Positions 1-8,328 of a stretch of 64,000 nt of DNA are shown piece by piece. Below the pieces are notes generated by a model, which worked only from the letters and a program-made list of their open reading frames with translations, was not told the DNA's origin and ran no database searches. The DNA is from Andeanibacterium sp036384795 (GTDB taxonomy: Bacteria; Pseudomonadota; Alphaproteobacteria; Sphingomonadales; Sphingomonadaceae), in contig DASVLP010000021.1 in NCBI GenBank assembly GCA_036384795.1, positions 44,116-108,115 on the forward strand, in the 5' to 3' direction. Each line of letters begins with the position of its first letter. Position 1 is the stretch's first letter. A program made the translations under genes and the position numbers.

Positions 1-416
1 CCGACGCTTGGATCATCGGCTGCCGTGTAAAGGACGTTCCCCGCTGAAGTGCAGATGCCGAGAAGGCCCGTGCCCGACACATCCGAACGCCTCGCCAGAA
101 ATTGGAGGGCTGCCGACAGGTCCGCCGCCTTGGATGCCGGGTCTTCGTATTGCCGAACAGCGCCGCTGCTCTCGCCGTAATTGCGGTAGTCGATCGCGAG
201 TGCGATCGCGCCGCGGCGAGCCATCTCGGCTGCGTAAATGCCACCCATCTGCTCTTTCACCGAAGTGAAGGAACCTCCGACAACCACTGCCGGATAGCGC
301 CGCGCCGGATCGTGACCCTGAGGCAGGTAGAGGTGAGCGACAAGGTAGCCGTCGCCGCTGCGAAAGCTGACCTTTTGCGGAGCGGGCCCGTTAGGTGCTT
401 GGAGAGTCTGTGTCAT
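1..416 (-). CDS. alpha/beta hydrolase, dienelactone-hydrolase-like (partial, 3' end outside window)
   Basis: This reading frame starts at an ATG whose complement is at 414-416 and runs off the left edge without a stop, so only about the first 138 residues are visible. It begins MTQTLQAPNGPAPQKVSF and continues with a strand-rich stretch (YPAVVVGGSFTSVKEQ), an AIDYRNYGESSG turn and a nucleophile-elbow-like segment GICTSAGN near residue 128. This layout fits cytoplasmic alpha/beta hydrolases of the dienelactone hydrolase/YcjY type, where the nucleophile can be Cys or Ser; which one acts here cannot be told. No signal peptide is seen. The start lies one base after the stop of the upstream efflux lipoprotein gene, with AGGAG about six bases ahead, so the two are probably co-transcribed. 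The substrate is unknown. Confidence 0.8.
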   Translation of the reverse strand, partial: MTQTLQAPNGPAPQKVSFRSGDGYLVAHLYLPQGHDPARRYPAVVVGGSFTSVKEQMGGIYAAEMARRGAIALAIDYRNYGESSGAVRQYEDPASKAADLSAALQFLARRSDVSGTGLLGICTSAGNVLYTAADDPSV

Positions 417-417
417 G

Positions 418-1902
418 CTAGCTCCTGGGGACCGGATGCGCTGTCGAAGCGGCGATCTGCTCCTGGGGAGCGTCCCAACCGCCGCCGAGTGCCCGGAATG
501 AAGCGACGGCGGCGCGGGCGGCCGCCGCCTTTGCCTGAATTTCGGCGTCGCGGGTTTCGAGCAGGCGCTGGTCTGCGTCGAGCACATCCAGCATGGTCGA
601 GACCCCGCCTTTGTAGGCGGCGAATGCCGAGGCGCGGGCTTTGGTGAGCGAGGTGTCGCCCTCGGCAAGGATTTGAGTGCGGGCCTGTTGCTTGATCAGG
701 GCCGAGAAAGCATTCTCGACGTCCTCCGACGCCCGCAGCACCGTCAGCCGGTAGGCGGCCAGCGCCTCGGCATTGCGGCCCCGCGCGGCGGCGACTTCGG
801 CGTCGATGCGACCGAAGTCGAACAGGCGCCAGCGCAGACCGAGAACACCGCTGGCCTGGGTGGCATTGCCACCGAACAATCCGCCGATCCCCATCGTTGC
901 CGTGCCCAGCAGCCCGCTGAGCGAGAACTTGGGATAATACTCCGCCATCGCTACGCCAATGCGGGCGTTCGAGGCCGCCAGCGTACGTTCCGCGGCGATG
1001 ATGTCCGGGCGCCGGCGCAACAAGGCCGGCGGGCCGCCCGCGCTCGATACCGCGGGAGGCGCCGGGATCGGTGCCTGCGCGGCAAGTTCGGGCCGGGTCG
1101 TACCCGGCTGGACGCCGAGCAGCACATCCAGCGCGTTCATTGCGCTGTCGAGGTTCTGTTCGAGCTCTGGCACGGTAGCCTTCACTTGCGACAAGGCCCC
1201 TTCCGCCTGCTGCAACTGCAACTCCGCAGCGACACCTTTGCGATACCGCAGTGCGACGAGATCAACGAGCTGTTGCTGGACCTGTTGCTGACTGCGCGCT
1301 ACATCAAGCCGCGCCTGCAGGCTGCGGATAGCAATATAGGTATCGGCCGTCTGCGCCGCGACCACCAGCCGGGCGGCAGTGGCTGCCGCCGCCGACGCCT
1401 GCCAGTCGGCGCGCGCGGCGTCCCTGGCCGCATCTTTACCGCCGAAGACGTCAAGCTCCCAGCTTGCACCGAGATCGAGCTCGTAGCCTTGCGCTTCTCT
1501 TTCGAAGCCGGGCAAGGCACTGGCGACGCGGCCCTGCGGCGTCTCGAGCGACTGATAGTTCTCGCTCGCCTGGCCGCTGACTTGCCCAGATGGGAAAAGG
1601 TCCGCGTTGGCGTGGCGCAGCGCGGCCCGGGCCTGCGCAACGCGCGCGCTCGCCTGTTGAAGATCGAGGTTCTGGGTCAGCGCGCGTTCGACAAGGTTGG
1701 CGAGAAGCGGATCGTTGAACGATCGCCACCAATTGACCAGGTCGACCTTTGTCGCCGTTGCGGTATTTGCCTCCACGGCTGGCCCGCCAATGAACGTCGC
1801 CGGTGAAGAGACTTCAGGGCGCACGTAGGCTGGCCCCACTGCACAGCCTTCGAGCAGCGCGGTTGCCGCTGCCGCAACCATGATCAGTCGTATATACCGC
1901 AT
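418..1902 (-). CDS. RND efflux outer-membrane factor lipoprotein (NodT/OprM type)
   Basis: This 494-residue protein is the outer-membrane channel of a tripartite RND efflux pump. The N-terminus is a lipoprotein signal ending in LLEGC, with the lipidated Cys at residue 20, followed by AVGPAYVRPEV, the usual start of the NodT family. Two related halves rich in long Ala/Gln coiled-coil helices (for example LQQASARVAQARAAL and LRASEDVENAFSALIKQQ) match the duplicated TolC-like fold, and PPALLRRRPDIIAAERTL is the family hallmark. Length is normal. It is divergent from the TetR/adaptor/pump genes, and a TGAC/GTCA palindrome sits in the shared promoter, so the same regulator probably controls both arms. 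The partners are inferred to be the products at 2698-3780 and 3777-6884. Confidence 0.93.
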   Translation of the reverse strand: MRYIRLIMVAAAATALLEGCAVGPAYVRPEVSSPATFIGGPAVEANTATATKVDLVNWWRSFNDPLLANLVERALTQNLDLQQASARVAQARAALRHANADLFPSGQVSGQASENYQSLETPQGRVASALPGFEREAQGYELDLGASWELDVFGGKDAARDAARADWQASAAAATAARLVVAAQTADTYIAIRSLQARLDVARSQQQVQQQLVDLVALRYRKGVAAELQLQQAEGALSQVKATVPELEQNLDSAMNALDVLLGVQPGTTRPELAAQAPIPAPPAVSSAGGPPALLRRRPDIIAAERTLAASNARIGVAMAEYYPKFSLSGLLGTATMGIGGLFGGNATQASGVLGLRWRLFDFGRIDAEVAAARGRNAEALAAYRLTVLRASEDVENAFSALIKQQARTQILAEGDTSLTKARASAFAAYKGGVSTMLDVLDADQRLLETRDAEIQAKAAAARAAVASFRALGGGWDAPQEQIAASTAHPVPRS

Positions 1903-1937
1903 GCTAGGAGACTCGCTGGACTGTCATAAACCCGAAG

Positions 1938-1960
1938 TGACTAATGACACGATCAGTCAT
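1938..1960. promoter_or_regulatory. candidate TetR operator between efflux lipoprotein and tetR
   Basis: Two overlapping inverted repeats are visible: TGACT (1938-1942) with AGTCA (1955-1959), and ATGAC (1944-1948) with GTCAT (1956-1960). The half-site string TGACTAATGAC resembles TGACTAGTTGAC in front of the adaptor gene at 2635-2646. Position in the divergent promoter, 39 bases before tetR, fits autoregulation by the TetR protein. Binding is inferred only. Confidence 0.5.
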
Positions 1961-1998
1961 ATGTTGTCAATTGGTCGATTTCCCGCTACGGCGACCGA

Positions 1999-2619
1999 AT
2001 GAGTAAGCAGAGTATCGCCAAATCCGCGCCTGCGCGCGGCCCCGCCGAGCACGCCGTGCGCGACCAGATCATCGAAGCGGCTCACGAATATTTCGCGCAC
2101 TACGGTTATGCGAAAACCACCGTGGCGGACCTCGCGCGTGCGATCGGCTTTTCCAAAGCCTATATCTACCGCTTCTTTGAGTCGAAGCAGGCGATCGGCG
2201 AAGCGATCGCCGGCGAGTGCCTCGCCGAAATCTTCGCCAAGACTCGTGACGCGGTCGAGTCGGGCCGGGACGCGAACGACAAACTTCGAAAATTCGCCAA
2301 AACCCTGACGTCCGCTAGCATCGACCTCGCATTCAACGACCGCAAGATCTACGAGGTCGCGGCCCACGCATCGTCGGAAAATTGGCTGCCGGTCCAGGCC
2401 TATGTCGAGCGACTCCAGGCTCTCCTCGAGGACATTCTCCGAGAGGGCAGGGAGAGCGGACAATTCGAACGGAAGACGCCGATCGATGAGACCTGCAGGG
2501 CGATCTATTATGCGCTCCTCCCCTTCATCGATCCCGTGTTCCTGCAGCGCAGCATCGATCTCCTGCCCGATGCGCAGACCGAAGTCATAAATCTCATACT
2601 GCGCAGCCTTGCGCCATAA
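1999..2619 (+). CDS. TetR/AcrR family transcriptional regulator of the efflux operon
   Basis: This 206-residue protein has a TetR N-terminal helix-turn-helix at about residues 15-65 (RDQIIEAAHEYFAHYGYAK, then TTVADLARAIGFSKAYIYRF), followed by an all-helical ligand-binding half with no recognisable specificity. Length is typical. The ATG at 1999 gives the complete DNA-binding domain. It sits between the divergent outer-membrane factor gene and the adaptor/pump genes, and TGAC/GTCA palindromes lie on both sides. The obvious inference is a drug- or metabolite-responsive repressor of the efflux system and of itself. The inducer cannot be read from the sequence. Confidence 0.9.
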   Translation: MSKQSIAKSAPARGPAEHAVRDQIIEAAHEYFAHYGYAKTTVADLARAIGFSKAYIYRFFESKQAIGEAIAGECLAEIFAKTRDAVESGRDANDKLRKFAKTLTSASIDLAFNDRKIYEVAAHASSENWLPVQAYVERLQALLEDILREGRESGQFERKTPIDETCRAIYYALLPFIDPVFLQRSIDLLPDAQTEVINLILRSLAP

Positions 2620-2626
2620 TGCGTCC

Positions 2627-2662
2627 GTCATATGTGACTAGTTGACAAATAGGTCACTAGTC
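2627..2662. promoter_or_regulatory. candidate TetR operator ahead of the efflux adaptor gene
   Basis: Nested inverted repeats occupy this stretch: GTCA (2627-2630) facing TGAC (2635-2638), GTGAC (2634-2638) facing GTCAC (2653-2657), and GACTAG (2636-2641) facing CTAGTC (2657-2662). The TGACTA core is shared with the palindrome at 1938-1960. It lies 36-71 bases before the GTG start of the adaptor gene, where a repressor would block transcription. Confidence 0.5.
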
Positions 2663-2697
2663 TGCATTGCAGTTCCGACTCGATAGGAGGAACTTGC

Positions 2698-3780
2698 GTG
2701 TCGATACCGTCTTGTGCGCGAATGGCAGGGACCTTGGCCGTCGCAGCGAGCATCTTGAGCGGCTGCGGACATTCGGACACCGATCCTCGCATACGGCCGC
2801 CATTGGTGCGAACCGCCCAGGCGGGAGCGGCTGAGGCGAACGATCGCGAATTCACCGGCGTCGTCGGCGCACGCGTGCAGAGCGATCTCGGCTTCCGGGT
2901 CGCCGGCAAGGTCGTGGCGCGACTGGTCGACGCCGGCCAGACTGTCCGCCGCGGGCAGCCGCTGATGCGTATCGATCCAACCGACTATGCCCTGGCCAGC
3001 CAGGCGGCCGAAGGTACCGTCGCCGCCGCCCGCGCGCGCGCGGCCCAGACCGGCGCCGACGAGCAGCGCTATCGCGATCTGGTTTCGGCAGGTGCGGTAT
3101 CGGCTTCCGCCTACGATCAGGCCAAGGCGGCTGCGCTGTCCGCACGCGCCGAACTCGCCGCGGCGGAAGCGCAGGCGCGGGTCAGCCGGAACGATGCGCA
3201 CTACACGGTCCTGGTCGCCGACGCCGACGGCACCGTTGCCGAAACTTTGGCCGAACCGGGTCAAGTCGTTGCGGCCGGGCAGACGGTTGTCCGGCTGGCC
3301 CATTCGGGCCCGCATGAGGCAATCGTCGCGCTGCCGGAGACAGTTCGCCCTTCGCTGGGAACCACGGCGCAAGCGCGGACCTACAGCGGCCTCCAAGGCA
3401 CGGCGCGCTTGCGGCAGTTGAGCGATGCCGCCGATCCCGCGACGCGGACGTTCGAAGCCCGCTTCGTGCTTGGCGGTGCTCCCGCGACTGCACCGCTGGG
3501 CTCTACTGTGGCTGTCACGCTCAATATCCCGGGGAAACCCGCGGCCATCTCCGTGCCGCTGGGCGCGATTTACGACGCGGGCCATGGTCCCGGGGTCTGG
3601 GTCGTTAACGGCCGGCGCACGCTCACGGTGAGCTGGCGCCCGATCCAGCTTGCCGCCATCGACGACGAGACGGGCGAGGTGTCGGCGGGCTTGCGGCGCG
3701 GCGAGCGCTTCGTCGCTCTGGGCGCGCAACTGCTGCATCAGGGCGAAGCGATCCGGATCGATGCGGGGGCGGTCCGGTGA
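2698..3780 (+). CDS. RND efflux periplasmic adaptor (membrane fusion protein)
   Basis: This 360-residue protein bridges the RND pump and the outer-membrane channel. It starts with GTG at 2698, behind a clear AGGAGG at 2685-2690, and carries a lipoprotein signal ending LSGC (Cys23). A barrel-sandwich/lipoyl-like half follows (GFRVAGKVVARLVDAGQTV, RRGQPLMRIDP), then an alpha-hairpin of Ala-rich heptads at about residues 100-165, the second lipoyl half (DGTVAETLAEPGQVVAAGQT) and a beta-barrel/membrane-proximal end. The layout is that of the HlyD/AcrA-type family. The stop overlaps the GTG start of the pump gene by four bases, indicating translational coupling. Confidence 0.94.
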   Translation: MSIPSCARMAGTLAVAASILSGCGHSDTDPRIRPPLVRTAQAGAAEANDREFTGVVGARVQSDLGFRVAGKVVARLVDAGQTVRRGQPLMRIDPTDYALASQAAEGTVAAARARAAQTGADEQRYRDLVSAGAVSASAYDQAKAAALSARAELAAAEAQARVSRNDAHYTVLVADADGTVAETLAEPGQVVAAGQTVVRLAHSGPHEAIVALPETVRPSLGTTAQARTYSGLQGTARLRQLSDAADPATRTFEARFVLGGAPATAPLGSTVAVTLNIPGKPAAISVPLGAIYDAGHGPGVWVVNGRRTLTVSWRPIQLAAIDDETGEVSAGLRRGERFVALGAQLLHQGEAIRIDAGAVR

Positions 3781-6700
3781 CCGACGCACCCGAACCCAGG
3801 AAAGGCTTCAACCTGTCCGCCCTCGCGGTCCGCGAGCGAGCGGTCACGCTGTTCTTCATCATCGCCATCAGCGTTGCCGGCATTGTCGCCTACCTCAATC
3901 TCGGCCGCGCCGAAGACCCGGCCTATACGATCAAGGTGATGACCGTGGTTACGGCCTGGCCGGGCGCGACCGCACAGGAAATGCAGGACCAGGTCGCCGA
4001 ACCGCTCGAGAAACGCTTGCAGGAACTGCGCTGGTACGACCGCGCCGAAACCTTCACGCGTCCTGGGCTGGCGTTCACCACACTGACCTTGCGCAACGAG
4101 ACGCCCCCTTCGGAAGTCCAGGAGCAGTTTTACCAGGCGCGCAAGAAGATGCAGGACGAGGCCTCGAATCTCCCGCACGGGGTCGCAGGTCCGTTCGTCA
4201 ACGACGAATACGGCGACGTGACGTTCGCCCTTTACGCCCTCAAGGCGAAAGGAGAGCCGCAGCGGCAGCTCGCCCGCGAGGCAGAGGTACTGCGCCAGCG
4301 GTTGCTGCACGTGGCAGGCGTGAAGAAGGTCAATATCATCGGCGAACGGCCGGAGCGGATCTTTGTCGAGTTCTCGCAGGAACGGCTGGCGACGCTGGGC
4401 ATCGCGCCGCGCGCGGTGCTGGCGGCACTGACGCAGCAGAACCTGCTCACTCCCGCCGGGTCGATCGACACCAACGGGCCGCAAGTGCAGGTTCGCCTCG
4501 ACGGTGCGTTCGACAACCTGGAGACGATCCGCGACTTGCCGATCGTCGCCAATGGCAGGACCCTGCACCTGGGAGACATCGCCCAGGTCCGGCGCGGCTA
4601 CGAAGATCCCGCCACGTTCCTCATTCGCAACCAGGGTCAGCCGACCCTGCTGCTGGGCGTGGTCATGCGCGAGGGCTGGAACGGGTTGGTTCTCGGCAAG
4701 TCCTTGCGGTCCGAAGTGAAGGCCATTTCCTCAGAGCTGCCGCTGGGGATGTCTCTGGACCCGGTCACCGATCAGGCGGTGAATATCAGCCAGGCGGTCG
4801 ATCAGTTCATGAGGACGTTTTTCGAAGCCTTGGCGATCGTCATGATCGTCAGTCTCCTGGCGCTCGGCTGGCGCGTCGGCATCGTGGTTGCCGCCGCGGT
4901 GCCGCTGACGCTGGCGATCGTCCTGGTGATCATGTGGACGACAGGGCGGGTGCTGGATCGGATCACGCTGGGCTCGCTGGTGCTCGCTCTGGGGCTGCTC
5001 GTCGATGACGCAATCATCGCGATCGAAATGATGGTCGTGAAGATGGAAGAGGGCTTCGATCGGATCAAGGCATCGGCCTACGCCTGGAGCCATACGGCCG
5101 CGCCGATGCTGGCCGGCACGCTGGTGACCGTGATCGGGCTGATGCCGGTGGGGTTCGCTCGCTCGTCGGCCGGGGAATATGCCGGCAACATCTTCTGGGT
5201 GGTCGGCTTCGCACTGCTTTCTTCATGGATGGTCGCGGTGGTCTTCACCCCCTATCTCGGCGTCGAGCTGCTCCCGGCGATCAAGCCGGTCGAGGGTGGT
5301 CACGACGCCATCTACCAGACACCCCGCTATCAGCAGATGCGCCGGGCGATCCGGTGGGCGGTCGAGCGCAAAAAGTTGGTGACGCTGGCCACACTGGCGG
5401 CATTCCTCGTCGCCGGAGCCGGCATGGTGCTGGTCAAGAAGCAGTTCTTCCCCAACTCCGACCGCCCCGAAGTGCTGGTCGAGATCCAGCTGCCGAGGGG
5501 TTCGGCGATCGAGCGCACCAATGTGGCCACCGAACAGGTCGAGAATTGGCTGCGCAAGCAGCCGGAAGCCAAGATCGTCACCGCCTATGTCGGCCAGGGC
5601 GCACCGCGCTTCTTCTTTTCAATGTCGCCCGAGCTGCCCGACCCCTCGTTCGCCAAGATCGTCGTGCGTACGCCAACGGAAGAGACACGGGACGCCCTGA
5701 AGGAGCGCCTGCGGGACGCAGTCGCTAACGGTCTGGCCCCGGCGGCGCAGGTCCGGGTGACCCAGCTCGTCTTCGGTCCCTACTCGCCGTATCCTGTCGC
5801 GTTCCGGGTCAGCGGGCCGGACGTCGGGAAAGTGCGCGCCATCGCCGACAAAGTCCGCGCGATCATGATCAAGCACCCGATGATGCGCACGGTCAGCACC
5901 GATTGGGGGGACCGCGTGCCGACGCTTCACCTGGTGCTCGACCAGTCCCGATTGCGGGCGATGGGGCTTACCTCGGGCGATGTCGGGGAGCAGCTTCAGT
6001 TCTTTCTCTCCGGCGTGACGGTATCGCAAGTGCGCGAAGACATCCGCACCGTCGATGTCGTCGCGCGTTCGGCCGGCCCGGCCCGGCTCGACCCGGCCCG
6101 GCTCGGCGATTTCACGCTAACGGGCGCGAACGGCGAACGGGTGCCGCTGACCCAGGTCGGCAAGCTCGAGGTGCGGATGGAGGATCCGGTGCTGCGTCGC
6201 CGCGATCGCGTGCCCACCATCACGGTGCAGGGCGACGTCGCCGATGGCTTGCAGCCCCCGGACGTCTCCAACGCTGTGTTCAAGCAGTTGCAACCGGTGA
6301 TCGCGACCCTACCGGCCGGATACCACATCGAGATGGGCGGCTCGATCGAGGAGTCGGCCAAGGCCAATGCCGCGCTCGTGCCGATCTTCCCGATCATGTT
6401 CCTCCTGATGATGATCGTCATCATCCTGCAGGTCCGGCGCTTTTCGGCGATGGCAATCGTGTTGATGACCGCGCCGCTCGGACTGATCGGGGTGGTGCCA
6501 ACGCTGCTTTTGACCGGCCAGCCATTTGGCTTCAACGCGATCCTTGGGCTTATTGCGTTGTCGGGCATCCTGATGCGCAACACGCTGATCCTGATCGCCC
6601 AGATTCAGGAAAACCAACAGCGCGGGCTCGACCCCCTCAATGCCGTGGTTGAGGCCACCGTCCAGCGGTCGAGGCCGGTAGTCCTGACCGCGCTTGCTGC

Positions 6701-6884
6701 GGTCCTTGCCTTCGTGCCCCTGACGGAGTCGGTCTTCTGGGGATCGATGGCTTTCACGCTGATCGGGGGGACGCTCGGCGGAACGGTCCTGACGCTCGTA
6801 TTCCTGCCCGCGCTCTATGCGCTCTGGTATCGGATCAGTCCCGATAGCGGCCCGTCCGAAGCGCCCGCGCTGGCTGCAGCATAG
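3777..6884 (+). CDS. RND superfamily efflux pump permease
   Basis: This 1035-residue protein is the inner-membrane proton-driven pump of the system. It has the standard plan: one transmembrane helix near residues 25-43, a large periplasmic domain (PGATAQEMQDQVAEPLEKRLQ), a block of helices including GLLVDDAIIAIEMMV with the paired Asp residues expected in the proton relay, a second periplasmic domain beginning near LVKKQFFPNSDRPEVLV, and a final block with ILMRNTLILIAQI. Length is normal for AcrB/MdtB-like pumps. The start is a GTG at 3777 overlapping the adaptor stop. The substrate is unknown; the FPNSDRPE motif is common in proteobacterial pumps close to those annotated as multidrug exporters. 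Confidence 0.95.
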   Translation: MTDAPEPRKGFNLSALAVRERAVTLFFIIAISVAGIVAYLNLGRAEDPAYTIKVMTVVTAWPGATAQEMQDQVAEPLEKRLQELRWYDRAETFTRPGLAFTTLTLRNETPPSEVQEQFYQARKKMQDEASNLPHGVAGPFVNDEYGDVTFALYALKAKGEPQRQLAREAEVLRQRLLHVAGVKKVNIIGERPERIFVEFSQERLATLGIAPRAVLAALTQQNLLTPAGSIDTNGPQVQVRLDGAFDNLETIRDLPIVANGRTLHLGDIAQVRRGYEDPATFLIRNQGQPTLLLGVVMREGWNGLVLGKSLRSEVKAISSELPLGMSLDPVTDQAVNISQAVDQFMRTFFEALAIVMIVSLLALGWRVGIVVAAAVPLTLAIVLVIMWTTGRVLDRITLGSLVLALGLLVDDAIIAIEMMVVKMEEGFDRIKASAYAWSHTAAPMLAGTLVTVIGLMPVGFARSSAGEYAGNIFWVVGFALLSSWMVAVVFTPYLGVELLPAIKPVEGGHDAIYQTPRYQQMRRAIRWAVERKKLVTLATLAAFLVAGAGMVLVKKQFFPNSDRPEVLVEIQLPRGSAIERTNVATEQVENWLRKQPEAKIVTAYVGQGAPRFFFSMSPELPDPSFAKIVVRTPTEETRDALKERLRDAVANGLAPAAQVRVTQLVFGPYSPYPVAFRVSGPDVGKVRAIADKVRAIMIKHPMMRTVSTDWGDRVPTLHLVLDQSRLRAMGLTSGDVGEQLQFFLSGVTVSQVREDIRTVDVVARSAGPARLDPARLGDFTLTGANGERVPLTQVGKLEVRMEDPVLRRRDRVPTITVQGDVADGLQPPDVSNAVFKQLQPVIATLPAGYHIEMGGSIEESAKANAALVPIFPIMFLLMMIVIILQVRRFSAMAIVLMTAPLGLIGVVPTLLLTGQPFGFNAILGLIALSGILMRNTLILIAQIQENQQRGLDPLNAVVEATVQRSRPVVLTALAAVLAFVPLTESVFWGSMAFTLIGGTLGGTVLTLVFLPALYALWYRISPDSGPSEAPALAAA

Positions 6885-6902
6885 CGACAGCGGGAACGCC
6901 TC

Positions 6903-7346
6903 ATGGCTCCTTCCGACACGTCAGGTCAGCTTGCCGCTTCGCAGCGGCGGCGCCCGGCCGCTTGCGACATGCTCGAGACAATCGAACGCCGCTGGACGTT
7001 GCATATACTGCTCTGTCTCAACCGGCGCGCACACCGGTTCTCCGACCTCAAGGAGGCGATCCCGCGCATCAGTCCCAAAGTGCTGACCGAGCGAATGCGT
7101 GCGCTCGAAGGTGCGGGGCTCGTCGAGCGGCAATACCTGCCGCCACCCTCCGCAAGCCACGTCTACTTGCTCACTGACTCGGCTGTTCGCCTGAAGCCCA
7201 TCCTGGATGCGCTCGCAATCTGGCAGGCTGGAGAACGCGAGCTTCCGGCTTGCGCGCCCGCGGCTTCCGATCGGGCGGCAGCCAAGCCCGATCCCCGCCA
7301 ATCGCCAACGAAACCCCGTTTCGGGGAATCCAAAGAGGAGTTTTGA
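6903..7346 (+). CDS. HxlR family transcriptional regulator
   Basis: This 147-residue protein has the winged-helix plan of HxlR/MarR-like regulators: CDMLETIERRWTLHILLCL, then HRFSDLKEAIPRISPKVL, TERMRALEGAGLVER and a beta-wing with YLLTDSAVRLKPILDAL. The conserved Cys of many HxlR proteins is present near residue 21. It lies 18 bases after the pump gene and directly before an SDR gene on the same strand, so it may regulate that reductase or respond to aldehydes or quinones as several HxlR members do. The C-terminal 25 residues are Pro/Arg-rich and look unstructured. Confidence 0.88.
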   Translation: MAPSDTSGQLAASQRRRPAACDMLETIERRWTLHILLCLNRRAHRFSDLKEAIPRISPKVLTERMRALEGAGLVERQYLPPPSASHVYLLTDSAVRLKPILDALAIWQAGERELPACAPAASDRAAAKPDPRQSPTKPRFGESKEEF

Positions 7347-7347
7347 C

Positions 7348-8118
7348 ATGAAGCTTACCGGTCGAACGATATTGATTACGGGCGGGTCTGCCGGCATCGG
7401 ATTGGCCTTCGCGCTCGAGTTCCTGAAACTCGGCAACCAGGTCATCGTAACCGGGCGACGCCAGGAGGTGCTCGACGCGTTGAAAGCGGAGCATCCGGAA
7501 CTCTACGCCATCCGAAGCGATATTGCCGATCCTGCACAGGTTGCGTCGCTAGCGGCGGGCTTGAAGAGAAACTTCCCCAAGCTCGACGTGCTGATGAACA
7601 ATGCAGGCATCGCAGTGACGAGGAACCTCAAGGTTCCGGCCGACGATCTTGCCGGTCTGCCGGCCGAAATGGACGTCAACGTCAGCGGAGTGATCCGCAC
7701 GACCTCTGCATTGATCGATATTCTGACCGCCAACCGGGGCACGGTGATCAACGTCTCGTCGGCGCTTGCGTTTGTTCCGGTCCCGGCGATGCCCATTTAT
7801 AGCGCCACCAAGGCGGCGGTCCATTCCTACACCCAGTCACTGCGTTTCCAGTTGGAGGAGTCCGGCGTGGAAGTCATCGAATTGATGCCTCCCGCGGTGA
7901 AGACCGACCTGGCATCGGATTTCGCTGAGGCCGGGTTCAAGCTGATCACGACCGCCGAGCTGGTCGGGCTAACCATTGCCGCCCTGAAGGCGGGGAAGCG
8001 CGAGATCCGTCCCGGCCAATCGAACCTGGTCGCGCTCATGCGGCGCATCGCGCCGGACGTCATCAACCAGCAATTCTGGAAGGCCTCCAGGAAACTGGTG
8101 CCGGGCGGGGCGAGCTGA
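7348..8118 (+). CDS. SDR family oxidoreductase (DltE-like)
   Basis: This 256-residue protein is a short-chain dehydrogenase. The start is the ATG at 7348, with AGAGGAG eight bases ahead; frames reading further upstream overlap the HxlR gene and lack the family start. The Rossmann motif TGGSAGIG is at residues 11-18, NNAG lies near residue 84, and the catalytic pair appears as YSATK near residue 151. Homologues are often called DltE-like and act as NAD(P)-dependent oxidoreductases of unknown substrate. It follows the HxlR gene by one base and is probably its co-transcribed target. Confidence 0.9.
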   Translation: MKLTGRTILITGGSAGIGLAFALEFLKLGNQVIVTGRRQEVLDALKAEHPELYAIRSDIADPAQVASLAAGLKRNFPKLDVLMNNAGIAVTRNLKVPADDLAGLPAEMDVNVSGVIRTTSALIDILTANRGTVINVSSALAFVPVPAMPIYSATKAAVHSYTQSLRFQLEESGVEVIELMPPAVKTDLASDFAEAGFKLITTAELVGLTIAALKAGKREIRPGQSNLVALMRRIAPDVINQQFWKASRKLVPGGAS

Positions 8119-8328
8119 GCAGAAGAGCGCACCGCGAAGCACCAAACGCGCATTATTGTCGAGCGGGCAGGGCGGTTCCATTTGCCCCGGTGTCCACGTT
8201 CGCCTCCCGAACGTTTCGCAGCGGTTGAGGTCAAAATACCTGCGGTGCTGCCCAAGAACGTCTTCGCCGAGACGGTTAAGCGTCGACGCATGGTCGCGCG
8301 GGCGGCAACGCTGACAAGGGGCAAATCG

